Source: Alphaproteobacteria bacterium
Lineage (GTDB): Bacteria; Pseudomonadota; Alphaproteobacteria; Micropepsales; Micropepsaceae
DNA: 5,855 nt
Assembly (NCBI GenBank): GCA_028869725.1
Contig: JAGWRJ010000477.1
Coordinates: 1 to 5,855 of the forward strand
Reading direction: 5' to 3'
The notes beneath the pieces are model-generated. The model was not told the DNA's origin and ran no database searches. It was given only the letters and a program-made list of their open reading frames with translations. A program made the translations under genes and the position numbers. Position 1 is the first letter of the stretch; each line of letters starts with the position of its first letter. This document shows positions 1-5,686 of the stretch, one piece after another.

Positions 1-100
1 AAGCGGCTTTCCAGGGTTGCCGTGCATCCTCGATCCTCGAAAACTGGTCGAGCAGAACGCGTAGCCGCGGCTTGGCTGCAAAGTCTGACACCTCTTCCAT
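1..100 (-). CDS. ISAs1-like transposase, N-terminal fragment (runs off left edge)
   Basis: On the minus strand an ATG at 100-98 opens a frame that stays open to the window edge (33 codons plus one base). A strong Shine-Dalgarno-like GGGAGGG lies just upstream (about 105-111). The visible peptide starts MEEVSDFAAKPRLRVLLDQF and continues with the motif FSRIEDARQPWKAA. A short leader followed by F-x-x-I-x-D-x-R-x-P resembles, from memory, the N-terminal domain of ISAs1-family transposases (the part preceding the DDE domain), where a hydrophobic stretch starting with a YPL/HPL motif normally follows. That stretch is outside the window, so the family call rests on about 15 residues and neither catalytic residues nor completeness can be judged. 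It is divergent from wbaP, and its 5' end lies 184 bp from the wbaP start. Confidence 0.55.
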   Translation of the reverse strand, partial: MEEVSDFAAKPRLRVLLDQFSRIEDARQPWKAA

Positions 101-284
101 CGAACCCTCCCGAATCGGCAGGATCTCACAGAATCAGCCCAGCCCCCTCCGCCAGAACCGTTGCTTCTCCGTCAATCATAAAAAGCCGCTAACCCAACTT
201 AGCCACCCTGGACTTGCCCACTATTTGGGTTGCTTTTGACCCGGATCCGGCCCAATTGTCCATTGGAGTAAGAGAGCGGCATAG
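101..284. other. Non-coding gap between the ISAs1-like gene and wbaP
   Basis: No convincing gene is seen in these 184 bases. They should hold the outer end of the ISAs1-like element and the wbaP promoter. Visible structure includes a small inverted repeat GCTAA-CCCAAC-TTAGC (188-203) and a perfect 10-bp palindrome CCGGATCCGG (241-250). A TTGACC at 236-241 could be a -35 box, but the sequence about 17 bases further on (TCCATT) is a poor -10 box, so no promoter is claimed. The minus-strand reading CAGGGTGGCTAAGTTGGG (210-193) could be the outer end of the ISAs1-like element, but its partner end lies outside the window. Confidence 0.4.
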
Positions 285-1772
285 ATGGCTTGGGTAACGA
301 CGTCAATTAGGCTCAAAAGCCTGAAAAGCAGGCGGGCGACACCAAAATTGCGGCGAGTATTCGCTGCTTTGAGCCTTGCGGGCTCCGATACCCTTGTTCT
401 TTTGCTGGCGTATTGGCTTTTCCGTTATCACCGCTTAGCGCCCCATGTTATCGCATTTCCAGGCACAAAGCTTTCTCCTGGGTCCCTTTCAATTGATGTA
501 TTTTTGATTTGCGCCGCGGTCTTCCTCGCTGCGAGGCTATGGTCAGGTGACTACACGCGGCGAACCCTTTTTTGGGAGGAAACCAGGGAAACGACTCATA
601 GCCTCGTCCTACTATCTCTCATCGATATCGGTGTAAGCCTCGCATCCGCTGTCCCGCTCTGGCCTCACATAGTTGGAAGCTGGATAGCGGCCATTTTGCT
701 GGTGCCGATAGCACGGCATGGCACCCGCCGCATGGCGAGACTATTGGGCCTTTGGGATGTTCCAGCTGCACTGGTAGGATCGGGACCCAATGTGGCCAAA
801 GTATACAGCGCACTGAAAAATTCTCTTGCCCTTGGGTTCGATATCCGTGAGGTCATACATACACGGCCCGAGACGCCATCAGACGAACGGCTATACCCTC
901 TCACCCGGTGGTCTATCGAAGGCGAGGAGAACATCAGCCAAAGGCTGATCCGCTCTCGTATCGAACAAGTTATCATAGTCCCCGAGGGATCTGATCCAGA
1001 GCGCATGGGGACAGTGCTACAGCACCTCGTGGGCGCACAGCTACGCGTGTTGATCGTTCCTCAAATGCATGGCATCCCACTCCTTGGGCTAAAGACCACA
1101 TATCTTTTTGGCCACGACCTGTTGTTGCTAACCACCCGAAATAACCTTGCCCGCCTTCCTAGCAGAATCATAAAGCGCCTCGCCGACTTTTTCGGAGCCG
1201 CCATCCTTATCTCGGTGCTAACGCCACTGCTGGCGTGCATCGCGATTGCCATTAAATGGGAGAGCAGAGGGCCAGCGCTCTTTATTCAGGAAAGAGTTGG
1301 TCGCAATGAGACACTTTTTCCGTGTTTTAAATTTCGAACAATGGTGATGGACGCTGAGGCACAGCTCGCTGCCTGGCGCGAGCAGCACCCCGATCTATAT
1401 GAGGAATATGTCCGTTCCAATTTCAAACTAAAGCAGGACCCTCGCGTCACGAAAATGGGCCAATGGCTTCGTCGGACGAGCCTCGATGAACTGCCTCAAC
1501 TATTCAATGTACTTGTCGGGCACATGAGCCTAGTCGGCCCTCGTCCGCTCCTTACCCGCGAACTCCCTGATTACGGTGCCGGTATTGACCTCTATTATCG
1601 GGTAAGGCCCGGCATCACAGGGCTTTGGCAAACGCGCGGCCGAAGCGACACCCGATTTCAGGACCGCGTCACGTTCGACGAATGGTACATTCTCAACTGG
1701 TCGTTCTGGTACGATATTGTCATTTTGCTTCAGACCGCATGGATCGTGGGCAGCGGTAAAGGCGCATATTGA
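285..1772 (+). CDS. wbaP: WbaP-type undecaprenyl-phosphate hexose-1-phosphate transferase (polyprenyl glycosylphosphotransferase)
   Basis: Complete 495-aa inner-membrane enzyme of the bacterial sugar transferase family. Such enzymes move a hexose-1-phosphate (galactose-1-P in classical WbaP) from a UDP-sugar to undecaprenyl phosphate, the first step of exopolysaccharide, capsule or O-antigen units. The N-terminal half has hydrophobic segments at about 28-46, 70-84, 106-123 and 131-143, then a soluble region with a Rossmann-like ALVGSGPNV (161-170). A hydrophobic helix at about 300-322 leads into the catalytic domain: KFRTM (349-353), the Asp-Glu pair D401-E402 in TSLDELPQLFN, VGPRP (417-421), RPGITGLWQTRGR (441-453) and a C-terminal GSGKGAY. 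Length and tail fit full-length WbaP rather than the short PglC form. ATG 285 is preceded by GAGAG (272-276) and GGAG (265-268), a modest ribosome site. The substrate sugar cannot be read from the sequence. No other polysaccharide gene lies in the window; both sides are IS material. Confidence 0.9.
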   Translation: MAWVTTSIRLKSLKSRRATPKLRRVFAALSLAGSDTLVLLLAYWLFRYHRLAPHVIAFPGTKLSPGSLSIDVFLICAAVFLAARLWSGDYTRRTLFWEETRETTHSLVLLSLIDIGVSLASAVPLWPHIVGSWIAAILLVPIARHGTRRMARLLGLWDVPAALVGSGPNVAKVYSALKNSLALGFDIREVIHTRPETPSDERLYPLTRWSIEGEENISQRLIRSRIEQVIIVPEGSDPERMGTVLQHLVGAQLRVLIVPQMHGIPLLGLKTTYLFGHDLLLLTTRNNLARLPSRIIKRLADFFGAAILISVLTPLLACIAIAIKWESRGPALFIQERVGRNETLFPCFKFRTMVMDAEAQLAAWREQHPDLYEEYVRSNFKLKQDPRVTKMGQWLRRTSLDELPQLFNVLVGHMSLVGPRPLLTRELPDYGAGIDLYYRVRPGITGLWQTRGRSDTRFQDRVTFDEWYILNWSFWYDIVILLQTAWIVGSGKGAY

Positions 1773-1784
1773 GATCTGGAGATC

Positions 1785-1798
1785 CTGTTCTGACAGGA
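1785..1798 (+). terminator. Weak hairpin after wbaP, possible terminator
   Basis: CCTGT-TCTG-ACAGG forms a 5-bp stem with a 4-base loop 12 bases after the wbaP stop codon. There is no T-run behind it, so it would be a poor intrinsic terminator. It lies in the roughly 40-bp strip between wbaP and the tip of IS-A. Confidence 0.2.
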
Positions 1799-1813
1799 AC
1801 CTTGGTCCGCCTT

Positions 1814-1830
1814 AACAGGCCGCTGAAAAG
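1814..1830. repeat. Terminal sequence (tip) of IS-A
   Basis: AACAGGCCGCTGAAAAG agrees at 14 of 17 positions with AGCAGGCTGCTGAAAAA at 3892-3908, and both sit at the downstream end of minus-strand IS5-type genes. The related stretches CAGCTTTGA (1831-1839) and CAGGCTTTGA (3911-3920) follow at similar distances. The opposite tips are not in the window, so the exact end base is uncertain by a few bases. Confidence 0.55.
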
Positions 1831-1956
1831 CAGCTTTGATGGCCGTTTTTGCTGATTTACCCGGAGAGGACAGGCCTATAGAACCGCCATCGATGTCGAT
1901 GGTGTGGAACCCGTATTAGCTTTGGTTTAGCCTCATCCTTGAACCCCCGGTCAAAT

Positions 1957-2055
1957 TCACCTTGTTGCGGCCGCCATTTTGGGCAGGTGCACGAGATTGT
2001 AGGCCGCGGCGGTGAGCATGACGAACCATTCGACCTGATCGCGGCCACAATAGCG
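1957..2055 (-). pseudogene. C-terminal remnant of IS-A IS5-family transposase
   Basis: Reading the minus strand from the ISL3 boundary gives 32 codons and a TGA stop (1959-1957). The peptide begins RYCGRDQVEWFVMLTAAAYN and ends LVHLPKMAAATR. The A-A-A-Y-N-L-V-x-L motif is the characteristic C-terminus of IS5-type DDE transposases, and the IS-B transposase in this window ends with the matching AVAAYNLVRLSNLL. The segment has no start codon of its own and is cut at the left end of the ISL3 element. It belongs with the middle fragment at 3772-3890; about 33 codons, including the catalytic glutamate region (RKRIEE in relatives), are missing between the two pieces when compared with IS-B. It is too short for default ORF callers but clearly recognisable. 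Confidence 0.75.
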
Positions 2056-2097
2056 GGTTGTGCACTGTCATTCGGCGCGTAATAAGGGCGCTGACGC
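2055..2097. repeat. ISL3 left terminal inverted repeat
   Basis: GGGTTGTGCACTGTCATTCG and what follows (ATTCGGC at 2070-2076, TAATAAGGG at 2080-2088, CGCTGAC at 2089-2095) matches the reverse complement of the right end in the same order: GGGT, GTGCAC, ATTCGGC, AATAAGGGC, then a GA-C-rich tail. A 2-base spacing difference lies between GTGCAC and ATTCGGC. Confidence 0.65.
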
Positions 2098-2116
2098 ACA
2101 TTTGGTGCAGTAGAGA

Positions 2117-3673
2117 TCAATTTGCACCGAGTAGCCTCGCTTCAAGGAGATCGAGCTTTGCGCGGCCATACATCTGGCGCTTGACGAGCTTAAGCTTGGT
2201 GATCTGCCCTTCGGTTTGCCCATTGGACCATGATGACGAGATGGCTGCGCGTACAGCTGCTTTGTCTTTGATGACGCCGTTGGCGAAGGATACGACGAGG
2301 CTGCCCTTGGCACGGTCGATCCACGGATCGAGTTCCTTTTCGGCCTTCCTTCGTAGCATGGCGTGGAAGGCAGCAATAATCTCACGCGCTTCGACGAGCA
2401 ACGGCACGCACGCCTCAATGGCCGCGACGAGGACGGTCTCGGATTTGGACAGCGTGTCCCTACCGATAGTGAGCAGGCGCGCCATGGTCCGTGCAGCGGG
2501 AACGCGTTGCAGGGTTTCGGCACCGATTCGATCGGCACGGCGGCGGCGCGTGGCCCATTCACTCACAACACGCAGCGAGCCGCGGAAGCCTTGCCCTTTG
2601 AGGCGACGCCACAGAGCCGTAGCGTTGTGATGGCCCTTTGCCCATTCTGCATCGAGCCAGGGCAGATAGGGTTCGAGCGAGTTCTCACGGACGCGGAAGA
2701 CATCCGAGCGTTGGCCCCGCACTATCTTCCGGACCAGACCGCGGCTATAGCCGGTCGTGCGCACGATGGCCTTGATGGTCTGCCCCCTGCCGGCAAGCGC
2801 CAGAATAGTGGCGTTGGTGTCTTCCCGGCGGAGATAGCCTTCGTACTGGATGCGCTCGGCCGCCGTCAGCAAATCCGGGTTTATGGTCATGGTGCCCACG
2901 GCGCTACGGATTTGGCGCATCGAACCGCGTACGGCAGCAAGGAAGGCATGGCTTGCATTCTCCATCAGGTGCCAGCGGTCGGCAACCTGAACGGCTTGAG
3001 GCAGCGCTTTAGCTACAGCCAGAGCATACCCACCGCCGCGGTCACGGGTGACGACGGAGATTTGTGGCTGGCATCTCAGCCAAGCCTGGGCGGTTGCCGG
3101 CTCCCGGTCCGGCAGCAAGGCAATTGGCTTGCGCCGCTCAAGGTCGCAGATGATCGTGCCATAGCGCTGATTGCGCTTCCAGGCCCAGTCGTCGATCCCG
3201 ATCACGTCAGGCGAGGGAAAGGGCGCCTTGCCGCGTCGCCGGACAGCCCGTAGCAGCGTATCGTTGCTCACCGGCAGCATCAGCCGCCGCGTCATGGCAG
3301 CGGCAGAACGACCGCCGAGGGCAAGCCCAAGATGATAGACGAGGCATCCCAGCCGCGCCGTGCGCCGTGCCGATGGCACCAATACATTCGGATCGAAGCG
3401 CTCGGCGAATATCCGGCGTACACAGAGAACGGCCTCACAGCGAAAGCGGCGGGCAATCACCTCCAGGCGGACAGGCCGGCCGGCGACCGGCCGGTCAGCC
3501 AAGCGGCGCGTGTAACGGCTATGAACCCGCCGCGATACGCCTCCGCAGCCCGGGTAAACGCTGGCAGTGGCAATGCTGCGGACGGTGATCACCGCTGTGG
3601 CACCATCCAAGATGGCCCCTTCGACGGCGAAGCCGGGCGGAACGAGAGCGGACGGCCGGAATGCATGCTGCAT
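2117..3673 (-). CDS. ISL3-family transposase
   Basis: A 518-aa DDE transposase that excises and inserts its own element. The start MQHAFRPSALVPPGF (ATG 3673-3671) is chosen over an ATG 14 codons upstream because AAGGGA sits about 8 bases before it. Visible parts are an N-terminal zf-ISL3-like region (about 36-90) with CGG at 43-45, SRYTRRLADRP, C79 and C84, and RRIFAERF. The catalytic DDE domain has D161-D162 in IGIDDWAW, D211 in VTRDRGGGY with the family motif VADRWHLMEN behind it, and E488 in SNGQTEGQITKLK. A helix-turn-helix-like insertion lies at about 288-319. The first expected zinc ligand of CPxCG is tyrosine here (YPGCG, Y40), leaving three of four cysteines. Length matches the family and the frame is unbroken. 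It is read towards wbaP, convergent with it. Confidence 0.9.
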   Translation of the reverse strand: MQHAFRPSALVPPGFAVEGAILDGATAVITVRSIATASVYPGCGGVSRRVHSRYTRRLADRPVAGRPVRLEVIARRFRCEAVLCVRRIFAERFDPNVLVPSARRTARLGCLVYHLGLALGGRSAAAMTRRLMLPVSNDTLLRAVRRRGKAPFPSPDVIGIDDWAWKRNQRYGTIICDLERRKPIALLPDREPATAQAWLRCQPQISVVTRDRGGGYALAVAKALPQAVQVADRWHLMENASHAFLAAVRGSMRQIRSAVGTMTINPDLLTAAERIQYEGYLRREDTNATILALAGRGQTIKAIVRTTGYSRGLVRKIVRGQRSDVFRVRENSLEPYLPWLDAEWAKGHHNATALWRRLKGQGFRGSLRVVSEWATRRRRADRIGAETLQRVPAARTMARLLTIGRDTLSKSETVLVAAIEACVPLLVEAREIIAAFHAMLRRKAEKELDPWIDRAKGSLVVSFANGVIKDKAAVRAAISSSWSNGQTEGQITKLKLVKRQMYGRAKLDLLEARLLGAN

Positions 3674-3730
3674 CGTGCTGATTCCCTTGCGAAAACAACA
3701 CGAGAGGAATCCCAAACTTCATCAAAAATG

Positions 3731-3771
3731 AGTCTGAGCCCTTATTGCATGCCGAATAACATTGTGCACCC
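3731..3771. repeat. ISL3 right terminal inverted repeat
   Basis: On the plus strand the blocks GCCCTTATT (3737-3745), GCCGAAT (3751-3757), GTGCAC (3764-3769) and CC (3770-3771) are the reverse complements of blocks in the left end, in mirrored order. The transposase start codon lies 58 bases inside this repeat. The extreme tip could be at 3771-3774 because the junction with IS-A is not fixed by a target duplication. Confidence 0.65.
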
Positions 3772-3890
3772 ACCGATCGCCGAGTGGCGGTTGGTGTCGT
3801 TCTGGGCAACATGCGGTGTGCAGCCCTGCCCCCGGCAGCCAGCGACAATGGCGATCGTATCATATTCTTGTCGGCGCCGACGGCGCTACC
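3772..3890 (-). pseudogene. Middle fragment of IS-A IS5-family transposase, frameshifted
   Basis: This 119-bp strip between the ISL3 right end and the IS-B tip encodes, on the minus strand, SAVGADKN (from about 3887), then after a one-base frameshift near 3862-3866 YDTIAIVAGCRGQGCTPHVA and QNDTNRHSAI, ending at the ISL3 boundary. GADK-x-YD followed by TPHVAQNDTNR-SAI is the signature around the second catalytic aspartate of IS5-type transposases, and IS-B has the corresponding LGADKAYHAW...IAHTA. The frameshift looks like loss of one T from AAT-TAT. The fragment is the upstream partner of 1957-2055. A longer minus-strand frame runs through it from IS-B into ISL3, but that frame is accidental. 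Confidence 0.7.
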
Positions 3891-3891
3891 T

Positions 3892-3908
3892 AGCAGGCTG
3901 CTGAAAAA
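3892..3908. repeat. Terminal sequence (tip) of IS-B
   Basis: AGCAGGCTGCTGAAAAA is the end of the second IS5-type element and resembles the IS-A tip at 1814-1830. It begins one base before the TGA stop codon region of the 107-aa gene (3910-3912), so that gene fills the element right up to its end. Confidence 0.55.
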
Positions 3909-3909
3909 C

Positions 3910-4233
3910 TCAGGCTTTGACAGCTTTGAGAACGGCTTCATCGCCGCCGCTGAAGGCGAACTCAATTTCAAGTGAACCGTGCTCGAGATGAGCAGAACCG
4001 GTACCATCGACCTGGTCCATTTCGTCAAATCCTTCCCAGTCGAACCAGATAGATTGTTTCGCGTAATCGATACGAAGTGTCGCCTGAAGTGCGCCGAAGG
4101 CAATTTCACCTCGTCCGTCGCCACCGATCTTCAGCTTTGCAGGTCCACATAGGTTCAAATACTTCTTATCCCAGATGTCCGCCTCAACAAGGCGCCAGCA
4201 TCCAATCAGCCGGCAGCTTCTTGCGGCACTCAT
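3910..4233 (-). CDS. Small uncharacterised protein coupled to the IS-B transposase
   Basis: A 107-aa protein with no signal peptide or membrane segment, acidic in its C-terminal half and likely beta-rich. I do not recognise a function. Conspicuous residues are W13, the run EADIWD (17-22), CGP (29-31), GEIAFGALQ (42-50), W64 and W66, GFDEMD (68-73) and LEIEFAF (88-94). Alternating polar and hydrophobic strands and invariant-looking tryptophans suggest a real folded protein, and the pattern resembles small hypothetical proteins I recall from other proteobacteria. The ATG (4233-4231) overlaps the transposase TGA (4232-4230) as ATGA, and GGAG (4245-4242) lies 8 bases upstream, so translation is probably coupled. 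The stop codon sits at the IS tip. It is complete even though the transposase upstream has lost its 5' half, so its promoter is probably gone. Confidence 0.7.
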   Translation of the reverse strand: MSAARSCRLIGCWRLVEADIWDKKYLNLCGPAKLKIGGDGRGEIAFGALQATLRIDYAKQSIWFDWEGFDEMDQVDGTGSAHLEHGSLEIEFAFSGGDEAVLKAVKA

Positions 4234-4863
4234 GTCGCATGCTCCGCATTCAAAAGATTGGACAGGCGAACGAGATTGTAGGCCGCGACCGCGAGGTTAA
4301 AGCTCTGGGCGACGCGGCGTCGACCTCGGAATTTGGTCTTGGACAAACCTGCCACTACCTTGACCCAACCAAAGATCTCTTCAATGCGCTTGCGTGCTCT
4401 CTGCGAGGCATCGTAGCCAGGGGGTGGAACAATCTTCTTTCCACTCCAGCCATACTCGTAGCGCAAGGCGGTGTGAGCAATAAGTCCCCGATCTTCCAGG
4501 GCTTGCCGAAAGCTCCACGCATGATAGGCCTTGTCGGCTCCAAGGGTAGCGTTCGGCGGCACCGCAGCGGCGTTGATCATGGCAAGTGCCACCTCACGCT
4601 CCGCGAGCCCATTTGCAGGTGTGACCTGGGCCGCAACGGCTAAGCCGTTCCAATTCTCCATCAGCACGTGCCCCATGTAACAGAGCTGGGCCGGCTTTCC
4701 TCTCCCTTTGCGATATAGACGAGCCTCCGGGTCGGTGGTCGAGGCATGGGTAGCATTGCGGCGCTTTTGGCCATGGAAATCGTCTGAGCCACTCCCACCT
4801 GACCCGTTTGAATCCGGCTCCTTGGGTTGAAAGCTCTTCATGCCGGCCCAGGCTTCAATCAGC
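4230..4863 (-). pseudogene. IS5-family transposase of IS-B, 5'-truncated by IS66
   Basis: C-terminal part of an IS5-type DDE transposase, about 211 residues. An ATG at 4841 gives 203 aa, but homology extends upstream: TLIEAWAGMKSFQPKE matches the family block (D)GTLIEAWAS-KSF, and this frame runs into the IS66 tip at 4863/4864. The first catalytic aspartate, just before that block, is therefore lost. Retained (numbering from ATG 4841) are HASTTDPEARLYRKG (32-46), D103 in LGADKAYHAW, the KRIEE block with E154/E155, and the C-terminal AVAAYNLVRLSNLL. Intact relatives would have roughly 330-370 aa including an N-terminal domain, absent here. Its TGA overlaps the ATG of the downstream small gene. 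It cannot be active without the N-terminal half. Confidence 0.85.
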
Positions 4864-4885
4864 GTAAGCGCTCGCTAAACCACAT
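4864..4885. repeat. IS66 left terminal inverted repeat
   Basis: The repeat begins GTAAGCGCTCGCTAAACCAC. The assignment rests on the GTAAGCG signature and on the abrupt end of IS5 transposase homology at the same base. The mate is beyond the window, so the inner limit of the repeat is approximate. Confidence 0.65.
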
Positions 4886-4934
4886 TCTTTTCTGAGGCGC
4901 TGTGGCGCCCCATCTTTCTGACCTCGACCAGAAC

Positions 4935-4940
4935 GGAGGT
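4935..4940 (+). promoter_or_regulatory. Ribosome binding site of IS66 tnpA
   Basis: GGAGGT lies 6 bases before ATG 4947 and decides in favour of that start over the in-frame ATG at 4902, which has no such site. Confidence 0.7.
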
Positions 4941-4946
4941 GAAGAG

Positions 4947-5327
4947 ATGGCCGGTGAACTCACGAAGCATCAGCGACAGTGCCTTGAGCATTTGCGACAA
5001 GCCGAAGCCCTGGACATGTCGCTGACCGAGTATGCCCAGGCTCATGGGGTCAAGGTCCGCATGCTCTATGACGCGGTGGTCCACTTCCGAAGAACGGGCA
5101 TGATGGCCAAGGCCGTGAAGGGGACGAGGCCGCATAAGCCGCGGGTGGAACAGAAATCGACGGCGCTGGCGAGCCCGTTTGTGGCGGTGCGTATTGAACC
5201 TGACCGGACGCCATTCCCGGTCCTTCGGTTGCAGCATGTTGGGGGCCATGTGCTGGAGTTTGGCGCCTGGCCTGCGGCAGATTTTTTGAAAGCCATTCTA
5301 GCGGAGGGCCGGGATGCTGCGTCCTGA
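4947..5327 (+). CDS. tnpA: IS66-family accessory protein TnpA
   Basis: A 126-aa protein corresponding to IS66 Orf1, one of the two small proteins the element needs besides the TnpC transposase. The N-terminal half (about 5-55) looks like a helix-turn-helix DNA-binding region of the Orf1/IS3-OrfA-like kind: AEALDMSLTEYAQAHGVKVR, then MLYDAVVHFRRTG. A basic linker (KGTRPHKPR) leads to a C-terminal part with FVAVRIEP and LEFGAWPAADFLKAIL, which is the family's usual ending. The ATG at 4947 is chosen for the GGAGGT site; an in-frame ATG 15 codons upstream (4902) is less likely. The reading frame ends 14 bases inside tnpB, so the two genes are probably translated together. A small hairpin, GGCGC-TGTG-GCGCC (4896-4909), lies upstream. 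Confidence 0.88.
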   Translation: MAGELTKHQRQCLEHLRQAEALDMSLTEYAQAHGVKVRMLYDAVVHFRRTGMMAKAVKGTRPHKPRVEQKSTALASPFVAVRIEPDRTPFPVLRLQHVGGHVLEFGAWPAADFLKAILAEGRDAAS

Positions 5328-5673
5328 CCGGCGGATTGAGCGGGTCTACCTGCATCGCGCTCCGATCGACATGCGCCGGCAGATTGATGGGCTTGCAGCG
5401 CTTGTTGAGGGGGTTATGAAAGCAAATCCCTTCGACACGTCGCTGTTCGTGTTCATCAACAAGCGACGCAACAAGCTGAAGATTTTGACCTGGGAGAAAA
5501 ACGGCTTCGTGCTCTGGTACAAAAGGCTTGAACAACAGAAGTTTGCCTGGCCGGTGAAGGCGAATGAGATGGTGGTGACGCTTTCCGGCGAACAGTTGAA
5601 TTGGCTTTTGGACGGCTATGATGTGTGGCGGATGACACCGCATAAAAGTCTATCGGTTGCGCATATTGGCTGA
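5314..5673 (+). CDS. tnpB: IS66-family accessory protein TnpB
   Basis: A 119-aa protein corresponding to IS66 Orf2 (TnpB), required with TnpA and TnpC for movement of IS66-type elements; its biochemical role is not settled. Recognisable blocks are VYLHRAPIDMRRQIDGLAAL (about 11-30, family D-M-R-K-x-I-x-G-L), DTSLFVFINKRRNKLKIL (about 41-58) and WEKNGFVLWYKRLEQQKFAW (about 60-79). The length is typical and the protein appears whole. The ATG overlaps the end of tnpA by 14 bases and has GGAGGG (5303-5308) in front, so start and coupling are well supported. Its TGA (5671-5673) lies 13 bases before the 9-bp hairpin that contains the tnpC start. Confidence 0.9.
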   Translation: MLRPDRRIERVYLHRAPIDMRRQIDGLAALVEGVMKANPFDTSLFVFINKRRNKLKILTWEKNGFVLWYKRLEQQKFAWPVKANEMVVTLSGEQLNWLLDGYDVWRMTPHKSLSVAHIG

Positions 5674-5686
5674 TTCCTTTGGTTCT

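Larger units (their letters stand above)
2055..3771 (-). mobile_element. ISL3-family insertion sequence, complete or nearly so (about 1.7 kb)
   Basis: The element is defined by imperfect terminal inverted repeats at about 2055-2100 and 3731-3771 around one ISL3-type transposase gene. The length of about 1717 bp would be ordinary for an ISL3 element carrying a transposase of about 520 aa. It lies inside the IS-A transposase gene. The 8-bp target duplication usual for the family is not seen: flanks ACAATAGC (2047-2054) and ACCGATCG (3772-3779) differ, and part of IS-A is missing. This suggests an adjacent deletion or recombination after insertion. Confidence 0.75.
1814..3890 (-). mobile_element. 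IS-A: IS5-family element, interrupted by ISL3 and truncated by IS-B
   Basis: Remains of an IS5-type element read on the minus strand. Its downstream tip is AACAGGCCGCTGAAAAG at 1814-1830, matching 14 of 17 bases of the IS-B tip at 3892-3908. Between tip and transposase stop (1957) are about 140 non-coding bases. The transposase C-terminus (1957-2055) and a middle segment (3772-3890) flank the ISL3 element, which therefore sits inside this IS. Upstream of 3890 the IS-A sequence stops at the tip of IS-B, so its N-terminal half and other end are absent. The element lies immediately behind wbaP and is non-functional. Confidence 0.7.
3892..4863 (-). mobile_element. IS-B: IS5-family element with passenger gene, 5' part cut by IS66
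   Basis: The downstream tip is AGCAGGCTGCTGAAAAA at 3892-3908, next to the stop codon of the small gene at 3910. The element then contains that gene and the C-terminal part of an IS5-type transposase, both on the minus strand, up to the IS66 tip at 4864. The upstream part may continue beyond the IS66 element outside the window. Position 3890/3891 is the junction with IS-A, meaning IS-B inserted into, or recombined with, the IS-A transposase gene. Confidence 0.65.

Noticed and set aside
2058..2630. Plus-strand frame of 190 codons, with a similar one at 3332-3904
   Set aside because: Both are antisense to the ISL3 transposase or cross IS junctions, and their arginine-, serine- and alanine-rich composition is typical of non-coding frames.
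2363..3253. A 296-codon plus-strand open frame
   Set aside because: It lies wholly opposite the ISL3 transposase, has no family motif and no ribosome site, and is the kind of long shadow expected in GC-rich coding DNA.
3519..4124. Minus-strand frame of 201 codons running from IS-B into ISL3
   Set aside because: It crosses the IS-B tip, the IS-A fragment and the ISL3 end, so it is an accidental fusion. Only the short SAVGADKN stretch in it is genuine IS-A coding sequence.
4077..4643. Plus-strand frame of 188 codons
   Set aside because: It is antisense to the IS-B transposase and the 107-aa gene, both of which have clear coding motifs or layout.
5050..5643. Minus-strand frame of 197 codons opposite IS66 tnpA and tnpB
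   Set aside because: It is a shadow of two recognised genes. Its proline- and histidine-rich sequence shows no domain.
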